A DNA stretch of 15,836 nucleotides from an uncultured Clostridia bacterium (GCA_947384015.1 CANDFN010000014.1:1-15836), one strand, 5' to 3'; counted from the stretch's first letter, positions 6,695 through 14,835 are shown. Notes: generated by a model not told the origin, from the sequence alone. Numbers and translations: made by a program.

Positions 6695-9600
6695 ATGAAG
6701 TCATTGGCTCGTCCCCTGTTTTTTGCTCTGGTTTAGGAATTGGAGAACAAGGCTCTATTTTTAGCAATTTAAACAAAGCTATTATAATTTGCCCAGATGC
6801 AAACTATGCTCAAAACTTACAAGCACAACTAACCGCTTTAAATAAAACAAATTGTTGTGTTTTAAATTTTGATAAACCCTATACCCTATCAACCTTCTCT
6901 TCGCGTGAAAACGTAAAAGAAATTATTAACGCGCTTTTTTTAATTGCTACTAAAAACCCTATTATATTAACAACGCCTGCAATTATTAACACGCCTCTTC
7001 CAAACATCAATCAGTTTAAACAAAACATTTTAAACCTAAAAACCGGTAATGATTACGATATAAAAACAATAGAAAAACACCTTGCAAAAATTGGCTATAA
7101 AAAAACTGATAGCGTTACCGAGCAGGGCGAATTTTCTGTGCGTGGCGATATTGTAGACATTTTTAATGTAATAGACCAAAATCCTATACGACTAGATTTT
7201 TTTGATACAGAGCTTACAAGCATTTATTATTACTACTATCTTTCCTTTGAAAAAATAAAAAAAGAGGATGAAATAAACATTTCCCCTAACAAACTTTTAT
7301 TTATAGAAGAAGAAAAAGAAAGCATATTAAAAAACTTAGATAACTATAAATTAGAAGATGATATTATATACGAATTAATTTCAAATATAGAAAATAATAA
7401 TGAAATTCCACTAGAATTTATTAAGCCTTTTTACGAATTAGACGATATAACCTCTTTAAATTTGCCTATTGTAATATTAAATAAATTGCAAATAAATTCT
7501 ATTTACAGTAAATTAATTGATAATATTAACATAAAAATTAACAGCAGCTTTAAAACTACAAATTTACAAAATTTATATAAAAATAGCATAAATTATAGCG
7601 ATTTAGAGAGTTTTTTTGATACAATTATCAACAATTTAGTTTTTTTTGACAATTTAGACTTATTTAAAACAGACCTAGTAAAAGAACTAAAAACCACACC
7701 TGTTAAGATTGAATTTAACACAAAACAGTTTAATAGCTTTTTGTTAAACCTAAACAATTTTTATAAAGACATACAACCTTATTTAGATAAAAAGATATAT
7801 TTATGTTTGTCTAGTGAAAGCACCTTAAATTCAGTTAAAACCATTTTTGAAAAAACCAAAGTTCCATACACAACAAACAAAAATGCCAAAGGCATAATTT
7901 TAACAACTTTAAACATTCCTTATAATATCTGCTTTTTAGATAGCGACACTTTTTATATTGGCTCTTCTAACTTTGCACATAAAAAAGAAGGTGTTAGCAA
8001 AAACAAAACCACAGTTAAATATTTGCCAAAAGCTGGGGAATATGTTGTGCATAGCACTCATGGTATTGGTAAGTGCGAAGGCGTAATAAGCATGAAAAGC
8101 GAAGGTGTTGAAAAAGAATTTTTTCTTTTAACCTACCGCGGGGGCAAGCTTTATGTGCCATGTGAAAATGCCGATTGCCTATCTCTTTATATGGCAGACG
8201 GTGAAGCTGTTGCATTAAACAAACTTGGTGGTAAAGAGTTTGCACTTCAAAAGCAAAAAGCAGCCAAAGCCATAGAAGACATGAGCAAAGAACTTATAGA
8301 ACTCTATGCAAAACGCAAAGCTAGTAAGGGCTTTAAATATGGCGAGGACGATTACTTGTTTACCGAGTTTGAAGCAGCATTCCCTTACAGCGAAACAGCA
8401 GATCAACTTCAAGCCATTGCAGACATAAAAAAAGATATGACCAATGGCAAGGTTATGGACAGGCTTATTTGTGGAGATGTTGGCTTTGGAAAAACTGAGG
8501 TTGCAATGCGCGCACTGTTTAAAGCGGTTCAACATGGAAAACAGGTTGCGATGCTTGCCCCTACCACAATTTTAAGTTTACAGCACTACAACACAGTGAT
8601 TAACAGAACAAAAGAATTTGGTGTTCGCGTAGCAATGCTTAATAGATTTAAATCTAACAAAGAGCAAAAAGAAATTATAGAAAAATTAAAGCAACATAAA
8701 GTTGATGTTGTATGTGGCACTCACCGGCTTGTTAGTGATGATGTTCAGTTTGATGATTTAGGCTTACTAATTTTAGATGAGGAACAACGCTTTGGTGTAA
8801 AAACTAAAGAAAAAATAAAAAATCTAAAACACAATGTAGATGTTTTAACACTTTCCGCCACCCCAATACCACGCACCTTAAGCATGAGTTTAATGAACAT
8901 AAGAGATATCAGCATAATAAACACCCCACCTGTAAACCGCCTACCTGTAAAAACCTATGTTATTAGTTTTGATTTAAACGTTGTTGCCAATGCTGTTAAT
9001 GAAGAATTAAAGCGCGGTGGTCAGGTTTTGGTTGTTTACAACAACATAGAAAAAATTTACGCTTTTAAAGAAACTTTAAGCCAAGCGGTTAACAACCCTA
9101 ACGCTGTGTTTGATGTTGCCCATGGGCAGATGAGCGAACTGGCACTAGAGAAAGCAATAGAACGCTTATATAATAAACAAACAAATGTGTTTGTATCTAC
9201 CACACTAATAGAAAATGGTATAGACCTACCACTTGCCAACACATTAATTGTTATTGAAAGTGACCGCTTAGGTTTAAGCCAGATGTATCAGTTGCGCGGA
9301 CGTGTTGGCAGAAGTAAAGAACAAGCTTATGCCTACTTTACACACCCACGAGGCAAGGTGCTGACTGAAGATGCAAGCAATAGGCTTCAAGCCATTGCAG
9401 AAAACACAGAACTTGGCAGTGGCTTTAAAATTGCAATGAGAGATTTGCAAATACGCGGTGCAGGTGAACTTTTAGGAAAAGTTCAACACGGTCATATGAT
9501 AAAAATCGGCTACGAAATGTATACCAAACTTTTAAACGATACCATAAAACGTTTACAAGGCGAAAAAGTTGAAATAGAACGCGATGTTAAAATTGACATT

Positions 9601-10014
9601 GCACTATCTTCTATTATTCCTCACAACTTTGTAGATGAAGAAAGCGTCCGTTTACAAATTATTGCAAAAATTTCTAACATCTCCACAAAAGATGACGCTA
9701 AAAAATTATTAAACGAATTAATTCTTCAATATGGCAAACTTCCAAAAGAAATTTATCAGCTAACAAACATTGCAATTATACGTGCGCTTGCAATTAAACA
9801 AAACGTAAAACAAATAACACTAAACAACCGAGTAATGCAAGTGGTGTTTTACGAAGATTGTGATTTAAACCAGCTTTTAAAACGGGTTGCAGTGTTTAAT
9901 CGCTTTAAGTTTGTGCAATCTAAATACCCAACAATTGTTTTAGACACAACAAACAATTCTATAACTGGTGCACAAAATTATTTAACCGAGTTTTTACATT
10001 ATAACGAAAAGTAA
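6673..10014 (+). CDS. mfd: Transcription-repair coupling factor Mfd
   Basis: Mfd pushes stalled RNA polymerase off damaged DNA and recruits UvrA. At 1113 residues it is somewhat shorter than the usual 1150-1180. Domains in order: a divergent UvrB-like N-terminus with GEFSVRGDIVDIF (about 150); a low-conservation Asn/Ile/Lys-rich stretch; the CarD-like polymerase-interacting domain from about 453 (KAGEYVVHSTHGIGKCEG); the helicase with Walker A GDVGFGKTE (601-609), DEEQ (702-705), SAT (728-730) and QLRGRVGR (873-880); and a C-terminal domain. The ATG at 6673 has AGGTGA just upstream, inside pth, and overlaps pth by 22 bases, which suggests translational coupling and shared transcription from the pth promoter. 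The helicase core is intact, so it should be active. Confidence 0.97.
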   Translation: MPRCNNLNEVIGSSPVFCSGLGIGEQGSIFSNLNKAIIICPDANYAQNLQAQLTALNKTNCCVLNFDKPYTLSTFSSRENVKEIINALFLIATKNPIILTTPAIINTPLPNINQFKQNILNLKTGNDYDIKTIEKHLAKIGYKKTDSVTEQGEFSVRGDIVDIFNVIDQNPIRLDFFDTELTSIYYYYYLSFEKIKKEDEINISPNKLLFIEEEKESILKNLDNYKLEDDIIYELISNIENNNEIPLEFIKPFYELDDITSLNLPIVILNKLQINSIYSKLIDNINIKINSSFKTTNLQNLYKNSINYSDLESFFDTIINNLVFFDNLDLFKTDLVKELKTTPVKIEFNTKQFNSFLLNLNNFYKDIQPYLDKKIYLCLSSESTLNSVKTIFEKTKVPYTTNKNAKGIILTTLNIPYNICFLDSDTFYIGSSNFAHKKEGVSKNKTTVKYLPKAGEYVVHSTHGIGKCEGVISMKSEGVEKEFFLLTYRGGKLYVPCENADCLSLYMADGEAVALNKLGGKEFALQKQKAAKAIEDMSKELIELYAKRKASKGFKYGEDDYLFTEFEAAFPYSETADQLQAIADIKKDMTNGKVMDRLICGDVGFGKTEVAMRALFKAVQHGKQVAMLAPTTILSLQHYNTVINRTKEFGVRVAMLNRFKSNKEQKEIIEKLKQHKVDVVCGTHRLVSDDVQFDDLGLLILDEEQRFGVKTKEKIKNLKHNVDVLTLSATPIPRTLSMSLMNIRDISIINTPPVNRLPVKTYVISFDLNVVANAVNEELKRGGQVLVVYNNIEKIYAFKETLSQAVNNPNAVFDVAHGQMSELALEKAIERLYNKQTNVFVSTTLIENGIDLPLANTLIVIESDRLGLSQMYQLRGRVGRSKEQAYAYFTHPRGKVLTEDASNRLQAIAENTELGSGFKIAMRDLQIRGAGELLGKVQHGHMIKIGYEMYTKLLNDTIKRLQGEKVEIERDVKIDIALSSIIPHNFVDEESVRLQIIAKISNISTKDDAKKLLNELILQYGKLPKEIYQLTNIAIIRALAIKQNVKQITLNNRVMQVVFYEDCDLNQLLKRVAVFNRFKFVQSKYPTIVLDTTNNSITGAQNYLTEFLHYNEK

Positions 10015-10040
10015 ATAAAATGTTTAATATCATTTTATTT
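10013..10040 (+). terminator. Possible weak terminator after mfd
   Basis: AAATAAAATG pairs with CATTTTATTT (10 bp, 8-base loop), starting in the mfd stop. The stem has a single G-C pair and there is no run of T beyond it, so its strength is doubtful; it could equally be chance symmetry in AT-rich DNA. Confidence 0.35.
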
Positions 10041-10080
10041 GGCAACATTTTATTAAACTAAAAGCAATATTTACACATCT

Positions 10081-10142
10081 TAAAATGCTTATATTTAGTT
10101 GATTTTTATTATAAAATGCTTATATTTAGTTGATTTTTATTA
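10081..10142 (+). repeat. Perfect tandem duplication of 31 bp upstream of the PrsA-like gene
   Basis: Two identical, adjacent 31-base units (10081-10111 and 10112-10142) begin TAAAATGCTTATATTTAG. Each contains TTTAGTTGATT. In the second copy TTGATT (10130-10135) is the -35 element of the downstream promoter; the first copy places the same hexamer 31 bases further upstream, with no -10 of its own. Confidence 0.95.
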
Positions 10143-10158
10143 TAAATTAAGTTATAAT
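10130..10158 (+). promoter_or_regulatory. Promoter for the PrsA-like lipoprotein gene
   Basis: TTGATT (10130-10135), 17-base spacer, TATAAT (10153-10158). Predicted start near 10165, leader about 20 bases. The -35 lies in the second copy of the 31-bp tandem repeat. Confidence 0.78.
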
Positions 10159-10184
10159 AGACAAAGATAATATTGAGGTTTAGC

Positions 10185-12056
10185 TTGAAAAAATTTTCTA
10201 TACTAATAATGAGTTTTCTATTTGTAATAGCTTGCACACTATCTGGCTGTGCGGGTTTTTCAATTAACAGAGTAAAATATTATAACGAGGTAATTGCAAC
10301 GGTTGGCACAACCTCTATAACTCGTCACGATTTGCTTACTGCATACAACAATTATGGCCGTTCTTACTATGTTAGCCAACAAGGCATGGAAGAAGACGAA
10401 GCCATTGCTGCCACATTAGATTTGTTAATAGACCGTGAAGCTCTATATTTATACGCAAAGCAAGATGCAAACAAAACTTATAACCCTACCGAATATCAGG
10501 TTAACAGTTCTATTGAAAGCGTTTTTAATAGTTTAGACGAGCAAATGTCAAACTACTTAACCACAGCAGAAACAATTTATAATGTTAAAGCAAACTCAAC
10601 ATCTGGCGACAATTCCACTAACGAAGAAACCGCATACATTTATTCTACTTACAACAAACGTGCAAAATTAGTAATTGATGAAGAAAAATCTACAGAAGAT
10701 AATACTGTATACAAAATTGAATATATTGCAGAAGATGAACCAACAACTACTAACGACCCTATTATAGACAACAAAGCATTGCTAACAACCTATGCGGACA
10801 ATGCTGATAATTACTCGCAATTAATAACTGCAATAAAAAACAAATATTTACAATTATTTAAAAGCAATGTAAACAGCAAATATCCAGCCAACAAAGCAAC
10901 AGACATCTATAATCATGCAATATCTTCTTTAACTAACGATTTATTAAATTACGAATATTATTTAAGAGATACAAACGGCAAAACTTACAGCAAAAACTTT
11001 GATGATATGTTATACAGATACTTTAGCCGTGCTTTTGATGGAGTTGTTCAATCTCAGTATTTAACAAACATTCAAACTCACTTTTTAAAGAATCAAACTT
11101 TAAGCACACAGGCTTTAATTAATGCTTATAATAGTCAGGTAATATACGATAGCATTGTATATGGTAGCGACATTGATAGTTACAAATCTACTCTAACAGG
11201 CATTAGCACAAATGGTGACACAATTCTTTATCACCCAGAATTAGAAGACGGCACAGAATTTGGCTATTTCATTCATATGTTAATTCAATTTAGCGATGAT
11301 GAAAAATCTGCCATTGACGCTTTAGACATAAAGAACATGTCTGACGATGACGAGCACGCACAAGAAAAGAAAGATGCTTATGAAGATATATTAAACAACT
11401 TAAAAGTTGCACCAAGAAATTTAACCACAGGCTTAACTTCTGGTAAAGACGAAGACAAACTTTCCATTAATCAAATTATGGAAGAATATCAAGCAATTTT
11501 GTCAATTAAAGATTATAACAGTAGATTGGCAGTCTTTGTTCAATTTATGTATAAATATTCTGCAGATCCTGGTTTGCTTTCTGGGGGAATGCCTTACGTG
11601 GTTGGCACAAATGGTAACACCCAAATGGTAGAAGAATTTACTGCAGAAGCTGTTGCATTAATGCAAGGTAAAAAAGATAATACCGATTATGGTAATCGCA
11701 CAACCAGTGGACTTAAAGGTAACATGACTGTTTGGAGCGATGACATGAAATATAGCGACCTTTGCATATCTGAACATGGAATTCATTTAATTATGTATGT
11801 AGAAGACGTTGCTGCTTACGATATTAAATCTCAAGTTGCAGACATCACAACATTACAAAAAGAAGTTAATCCACTAACCCATAAAACTTACTTTGATTTA
11901 ATGTTTGATAAAGTTTACCCAGCAAAAGATGGTTCTAACTACACTTCTAACAACGGTTATACGTCTTATGAAGATAGATTGGCTGTTGAAAGCAAACAAA
12001 AAAATCCTGTTGTTAAATATACAACAAAAATAAAAAACACTCATGCTTCAATATAG
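10185..12056 (+). CDS. PrsA/SurA-like lipoprotein with parvulin-type domain
   Basis: I start at TTG 10185: GAGG (10175-10178) lies six bases upstream, and the product MKKFSILIMSFLFVIACTLSGC is a lipoprotein signal with lipobox LSGC (Cys22). A TTG at 10173 would overlap the ribosome binding site. The 623-residue protein would be lipid-anchored outside the membrane. Residues about 40-110 resemble the SurA/PrsA N-terminal chaperone region (VGTTSITRHDLL...LLIDREALYLYA). A parvulin-like part spans about 364-540: FIHMLIQF, then YSADPGLLSGGMPYVVG (458 on), MVEEFTAEAVALM, and SEHGIHLIMY near 529. It is longer than a usual ~95-residue parvulin because of an insertion after HMLIQF. Such proteins fold secreted proteins; isomerase activity is unproven. 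Following mfd is a common position for this family in clostridia. Confidence 0.85.
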   Translation: MKKFSILIMSFLFVIACTLSGCAGFSINRVKYYNEVIATVGTTSITRHDLLTAYNNYGRSYYVSQQGMEEDEAIAATLDLLIDREALYLYAKQDANKTYNPTEYQVNSSIESVFNSLDEQMSNYLTTAETIYNVKANSTSGDNSTNEETAYIYSTYNKRAKLVIDEEKSTEDNTVYKIEYIAEDEPTTTNDPIIDNKALLTTYADNADNYSQLITAIKNKYLQLFKSNVNSKYPANKATDIYNHAISSLTNDLLNYEYYLRDTNGKTYSKNFDDMLYRYFSRAFDGVVQSQYLTNIQTHFLKNQTLSTQALINAYNSQVIYDSIVYGSDIDSYKSTLTGISTNGDTILYHPELEDGTEFGYFIHMLIQFSDDEKSAIDALDIKNMSDDDEHAQEKKDAYEDILNNLKVAPRNLTTGLTSGKDEDKLSINQIMEEYQAILSIKDYNSRLAVFVQFMYKYSADPGLLSGGMPYVVGTNGNTQMVEEFTAEAVALMQGKKDNTDYGNRTTSGLKGNMTVWSDDMKYSDLCISEHGIHLIMYVEDVAAYDIKSQVADITTLQKEVNPLTHKTYFDLMFDKVYPAKDGSNYTSNNGYTSYEDRLAVESKQKNPVVKYTTKIKNTHASI

Positions 12057-12081
12057 AAACTTCCCTTGTGGAAGTTTTTTT
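12057..12081 (+). terminator. Intrinsic terminator of the PrsA-like gene
   Basis: AAACTTCC / GGAAGTTT (8 bp) around CTTGT, starting immediately after the TAG stop and ending in seven T. Confidence 0.9.
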
Positions 12082-12285
12082 GTTGTTTTATTTAATCTTT
12101 TAAGTAAAAACATATATTTTTAATATAATAATTGTAGCCTGAGTTTGTCATTACTTTAATAAAACTTAAAACACTACACCAATCACATAGATATTTTTAG
12201 TTGATAATAATGTAATTTCTATTCAAATAATAATATAAATATTTTAACTTTGTTTAAAATATTTTTTTTTGCCAATTATTTAATT

Positions 12286-12702
12286 ATGAAAAAATTATTT
12301 GCAATAATGGCAGTTTTTGCTGTTTTAATAGGGTGTTATTCTCATAAAGATAAATTTACATTGCAAGATTATTTTGCAGGAACTTACTATTGCTATAGTC
12401 AAACAGCAAACAATAATGCTAGCGTAGATTTAGGTTTTTGCTTTTTAAATTATGAGGAAAGTTCTAACCCTATTGGCGAAAGTATGGTAATAGAAAATTA
12501 TGAACCTATTTCTGCAATAGAAAAACTAAATGCAAACATATTAAAAACAGAACATTTAGACAATGGTGCAACTGTTATTTATGCTTATTCTAATAAAATT
12601 GGCACTAGCGTAGACCTTAATGATAAAAAAGTAAACTTGCAACTTGCTTGCTATGAAGACTATTGTATTATTGGCTGGCCTTTAATATTAGGAAGTTTTT
12701 AA
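12286..12702 (+). CDS. Small putative lipoprotein, 138 aa, function unknown
   Basis: The ATG at 12286 gives MKKLFAIMAVFAVLIGC, a type II signal peptide with lipobox LIGC and Cys17 as the lipidated residue. The frame can be read back to a TTG at 12250, but that would put a poly-Phe stretch from a T9 tract before the signal peptide, so I reject it. There is no Shine-Dalgarno. TAAAAT (12255-12260) is a possible -10, but no convincing -35 accompanies it. The mature ~120 residues are Asn/Tyr-rich with several cysteines (YYCYS, LGFCFL, LACYEDYC) and no motif I recognise. Absence of a ribosome binding site lowers confidence, but the intact lipoprotein signal supports a real gene. It is separated from the upstream PrsA-like gene by a terminator. 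Confidence 0.65.
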   Translation: MKKLFAIMAVFAVLIGCYSHKDKFTLQDYFAGTYYCYSQTANNNASVDLGFCFLNYEESSNPIGESMVIENYEPISAIEKLNANILKTEHLDNGATVIYAYSNKIGTSVDLNDKKVNLQLACYEDYCIIGWPLILGSF

Positions 12703-12827
12703 AAAATATTTATTACGCTTTATACAAAAAATACAATAAATCTATTTTGTTAAAGAATCTAATAAAAAAGTTTTAAACCCGTGTATAAATGTGCAAATGT
12801 TGGCAACCATTTTGCTAGGAGGACTAA

Positions 12828-13418
12828 ATGGAAAATAAAAATTCAAATCAAAAGAAAAGAGTTACTTTAAATTACATCTATGCAACCTTAATAGGGCTAT
12901 TGGTTATTGCTTGCGCTGTTACAATCTCTTTTGTAACAAGCCAAAATATTAGAACCGACGGCGATGTTGGTATGGGCGACGGCGTTGTAGTAGCTAACAA
13001 CACCTATGTTGTGCCTTTAGCAAATGCAACAATTGTTAAAGACTATTCCAGCAAAGAACTTCAATATAATTCTACCCTAAAACAATGGCAAATCCATAAA
13101 GCAGTAGATTTAGTAAGCGAAAGTTCTAAGGATGTTTTAGCTTTAACAGACGGCAAAGTTTCAAATATCTATACCAATTATTTAGAAGGAACTGTTGTAG
13201 AAATTACACATAGTAACGGTTTGGTAAGTATTTACAAATCCCTTGCTAAGGATGTAAAAGTTGAGGTTGGCACACAAGTATCAGCAGGTCAAGTTATTGG
13301 CACTGTAAGCGAAAGTATGGCAGAAGAATTGAACAGCGGCGCTCACCTTCATTTTGAAGTTAAACTAAATGGTGTTTTAGTTGACCCTAATGGTTATATT
13401 AGCTTAACAAACAAATAA
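12828..13418 (+). CDS. Membrane-anchored M23 (LytM) protein, SpoIIQ-like
   Basis: AGGAGG at 12817-12822 fixes the ATG. The 196-residue protein has a short basic N-terminus, one transmembrane helix (about 17-38), a short linker, and an extracytoplasmic M23 domain from about 60. Zinc-ligand motifs are present: HKAVD (His90, Asp94) and HLH (173-175). The usual YxHL, whose His helps catalysis, reads YKSL here (Lys137), so endopeptidase activity may be lost or altered. The stretch NSTLKQWQIHKAVDL and the single-helix layout resemble SpoIIQ, which in endospore formers bridges the septum with SpoIIIAH. That assignment is inference from resemblance; no other sporulation gene is in the window, and a cell-wall hydrolase or scaffold is the alternative. 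No strong promoter was identified just upstream. Confidence 0.82.
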   Translation: MENKNSNQKKRVTLNYIYATLIGLLVIACAVTISFVTSQNIRTDGDVGMGDGVVVANNTYVVPLANATIVKDYSSKELQYNSTLKQWQIHKAVDLVSESSKDVLALTDGKVSNIYTNYLEGTVVEITHSNGLVSIYKSLAKDVKVEVGTQVSAGQVIGTVSESMAEELNSGAHLHFEVKLNGVLVDPNGYISLTNK

Positions 13419-13442
13419 ACGCAACAAAAGTTGCGTTTTTTT
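13417..13442. terminator. Bidirectional terminator between convergent genes
   Basis: AAACGCAAC / GTTGCGTTT (9 bp) with an AAAA loop and seven T on the plus strand. It overlaps the stop codon of the M23 gene and touches that of the minus-strand gene at 13441. On the minus strand it is followed by TTTATTTGTTTG, so it probably serves both. Confidence 0.85.
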
Positions 13443-14373
13443 ATAAATCAAATAAATTATAAAGATATAAGTAAGATAATAAGCCATCTTCTTTTTTAGC
13501 GTAGTTTTTAACACAGTTTATTACCTCTTCAACTTCTTGCTTAGTATAGGAAGCAATATTTTGCAAAATTTTTTCTCTTGTTTTATCGCATGTCACCATT
13601 AAACAATGTGCATTTAGTCCAACAATATTAACAACCAGACCACCGTTTGCCATAGCATAAAAACGATTTACAATATCATAATTGTCACCTGCCAATTTAT
13701 ACACATCTACTAGCGATAGACTATTGCTTTTAACCGCCCTTATAAAACAGCATAAAGCGCAAACTAAAATATAATCCAACAGTGGCAAATAATCATAAGA
13801 CAAATTGCAATGTTTTATAATTTCGGTATCGTAAAATTTAAAATCGTTTGGCAGTGAGGTTAGCATATTTATTAAACTCTTTTGCGTAACGCTAAAATCT
13901 TGAAAATCAAATTGCACCGAACTACCCTGCATAAATATTAATTGATTTATGTAATTATAAAATTGATTAAAATAAACACTTGGTAAAACTTTGGCATCGG
14001 CAACGCCCTGCTTAACAAATAAATAATTTGGCTGACTAGCAATTAAGCATTCTTTATTTAAAAAATAAGGTAGCATTGCATTATCAGTTGGCATAAAAAC
14101 ACTAACAAATTCTTCTAATTGCAAATCTGCTTTTAAAAAGCTATCTGTTGAGCATAAAAATATTAATAATTTGTAGCCGTCATAAATGGTTGTTAAATCA
14201 TCCTGAATGTGGCATTTATTAAACACACAAAATTCTCGTATCTTAAAATATATATCATCAATTACGGTGTTTGATATGGTATTATCGTAAACAATCATAA
14301 CTTTTTGATATTTTGCATGGCTTTCTATTATATTTAAAAGACATCTATAATCTAAAAACTCGTTAACTTCCAT
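13441..14373 (-). CDS. Unrecognised protein, 310 aa
   Basis: The frame runs from ATG 14373 to TAA 13441 with no signal peptide. It is rich in Leu, Ile, Tyr, Phe and Asn, with a hydrophobic stretch about 198-212 (LPLLDYILVCALCCF) that is probably a buried helix. The N-terminal third (KVMIVYDNT..., then FVSVFMPTDNAML) faintly recalls the nucleotide-binding half of the iron-alcohol dehydrogenase / dehydroquinate synthase fold, but the glycine-rich and metal-binding motifs of that family are not evident, so I do not assign it. Upstream, TGTTAAAAT ends six bases before the ATG, the same leaderless arrangement as the U32 gene and pth; GGA at 14379-14377 is the only weak Shine-Dalgarno candidate. 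It is a single gene converging on the M23 gene. Confidence 0.75.
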   Translation of the reverse strand: MEVNEFLDYRCLLNIIESHAKYQKVMIVYDNTISNTVIDDIYFKIREFCVFNKCHIQDDLTTIYDGYKLLIFLCSTDSFLKADLQLEEFVSVFMPTDNAMLPYFLNKECLIASQPNYLFVKQGVADAKVLPSVYFNQFYNYINQLIFMQGSSVQFDFQDFSVTQKSLINMLTSLPNDFKFYDTEIIKHCNLSYDYLPLLDYILVCALCCFIRAVKSNSLSLVDVYKLAGDNYDIVNRFYAMANGGLVVNIVGLNAHCLMVTCDKTREKILQNIASYTKQEVEEVINCVKNYAKKEDGLLSYLYLYNLFDL

Positions 14374-14379
14374 ATGTCC

Positions 14380-14388
14380 ATTTTAACA
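14380..14388 (-). promoter_or_regulatory. Extended -10 element for the 13441-14373 gene
   Basis: On the minus strand TGT precedes TAAAAT (14385-14380). The expected start falls at 14373, the A of the ATG. No good -35 is seen at 16-18 bases. Confidence 0.6.
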
Positions 14389-14467
14389 CATGTAAACTTG
14401 CCAAAATCATCTAAAATTATTTAAATTTAAAAATTTATGACTAAATTTGTAACAAATCAAAATTTGC

Positions 14468-14496
14468 TTTACAAGACTAAAAAAAACTGATATAAT
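14468..14496 (+). promoter_or_regulatory. Promoter for the acyl carrier protein gene
   Basis: TTTACA (14468-14473), 17 bases, TATAAT (14491-14496) preceded by TGA (extended -10). Predicted start near 14503 is one base before the AGGAGG ribosome binding site, so the leader is about 12 bases. Confidence 0.85.
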
Positions 14497-14514
14497 TAGA
14501 CATAGGAGGCTGAA

Positions 14515-14745
14515 ATGGACGAGAAAATTATTGCTTTAATTGCAGAAAAATTAAACACTAAAAAAGAAAAAATTGACCTTAAAACCCGCCTAGTTGAAGA
14601 TTTGGGCGCAGATAGCCTTGATGTTGTTGAATTAATTATGGCTTTTGAAGATGAATTTGGTATTAGTTTACCAGACGAAGATGTTCCAAAATTAAAAACA
14701 GTTGGCGATATTATAAATTACATCAAAAAACTTAACAAAAAATAA
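14515..14745 (+). CDS. acpP: Acyl carrier protein
   Basis: The 76-residue acidic protein carries growing acyl chains in type II fatty acid synthesis on a 4'-phosphopantetheine arm. The attachment motif is exact: LGADSLDVVEL with Ser34. The four-helix layout and length are typical, including EDEFGISLPDEDVPKLKTVGD. AGGAGG at 14504-14509 is five bases from the ATG and only a base from the predicted transcript start, which implies strong expression from a very short leader. Unlike many Bacillota, no fab genes, plsX or rnc flank it here; it is a single-gene unit with its own promoter and terminator. An ACP for another pathway cannot be excluded, but the sequence is that of a standard housekeeping ACP. 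Confidence 0.95.
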   Translation: MDEKIIALIAEKLNTKKEKIDLKTRLVEDLGADSLDVVELIMAFEDEFGISLPDEDVPKLKTVGDIINYIKKLNKK

Positions 14746-14771
14746 AAACCCACCACCTCGGTGGTTTTTTT
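14744..14771 (+). terminator. Intrinsic terminator of acpP
   Basis: AAAAACC-ACC (one bulged C) pairs with GGTGGTTTTT around ACCTC, overlapping the TAA stop and ending in seven T. Confidence 0.87.
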
Positions 14772-14835
14772 ATTAACATTCTATTTTTGTTGCTCTGTTT
14801 TTATTAATACACTCTGTTAAAATTAAAACTTTAAA

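Noticed and set aside
8015..8535. Minus-strand frames of 76 and 106 codons within mfd
   Set aside because: They lie opposite the conserved polymerase-interacting and helicase domains and have no start signals.
10099..10104. First TTGATT of the tandem repeat as a second promoter
   Set aside because: No -10-like hexamer lies 16-18 bases downstream of it, so only the second copy makes a complete promoter.
12261..12270. T9 tract before the small lipoprotein gene as a phase-variation site
   Set aside because: A nine-base run is common in DNA this AT-rich, it lies outside the chosen reading frame, and no promoter spacing clearly depends on it.
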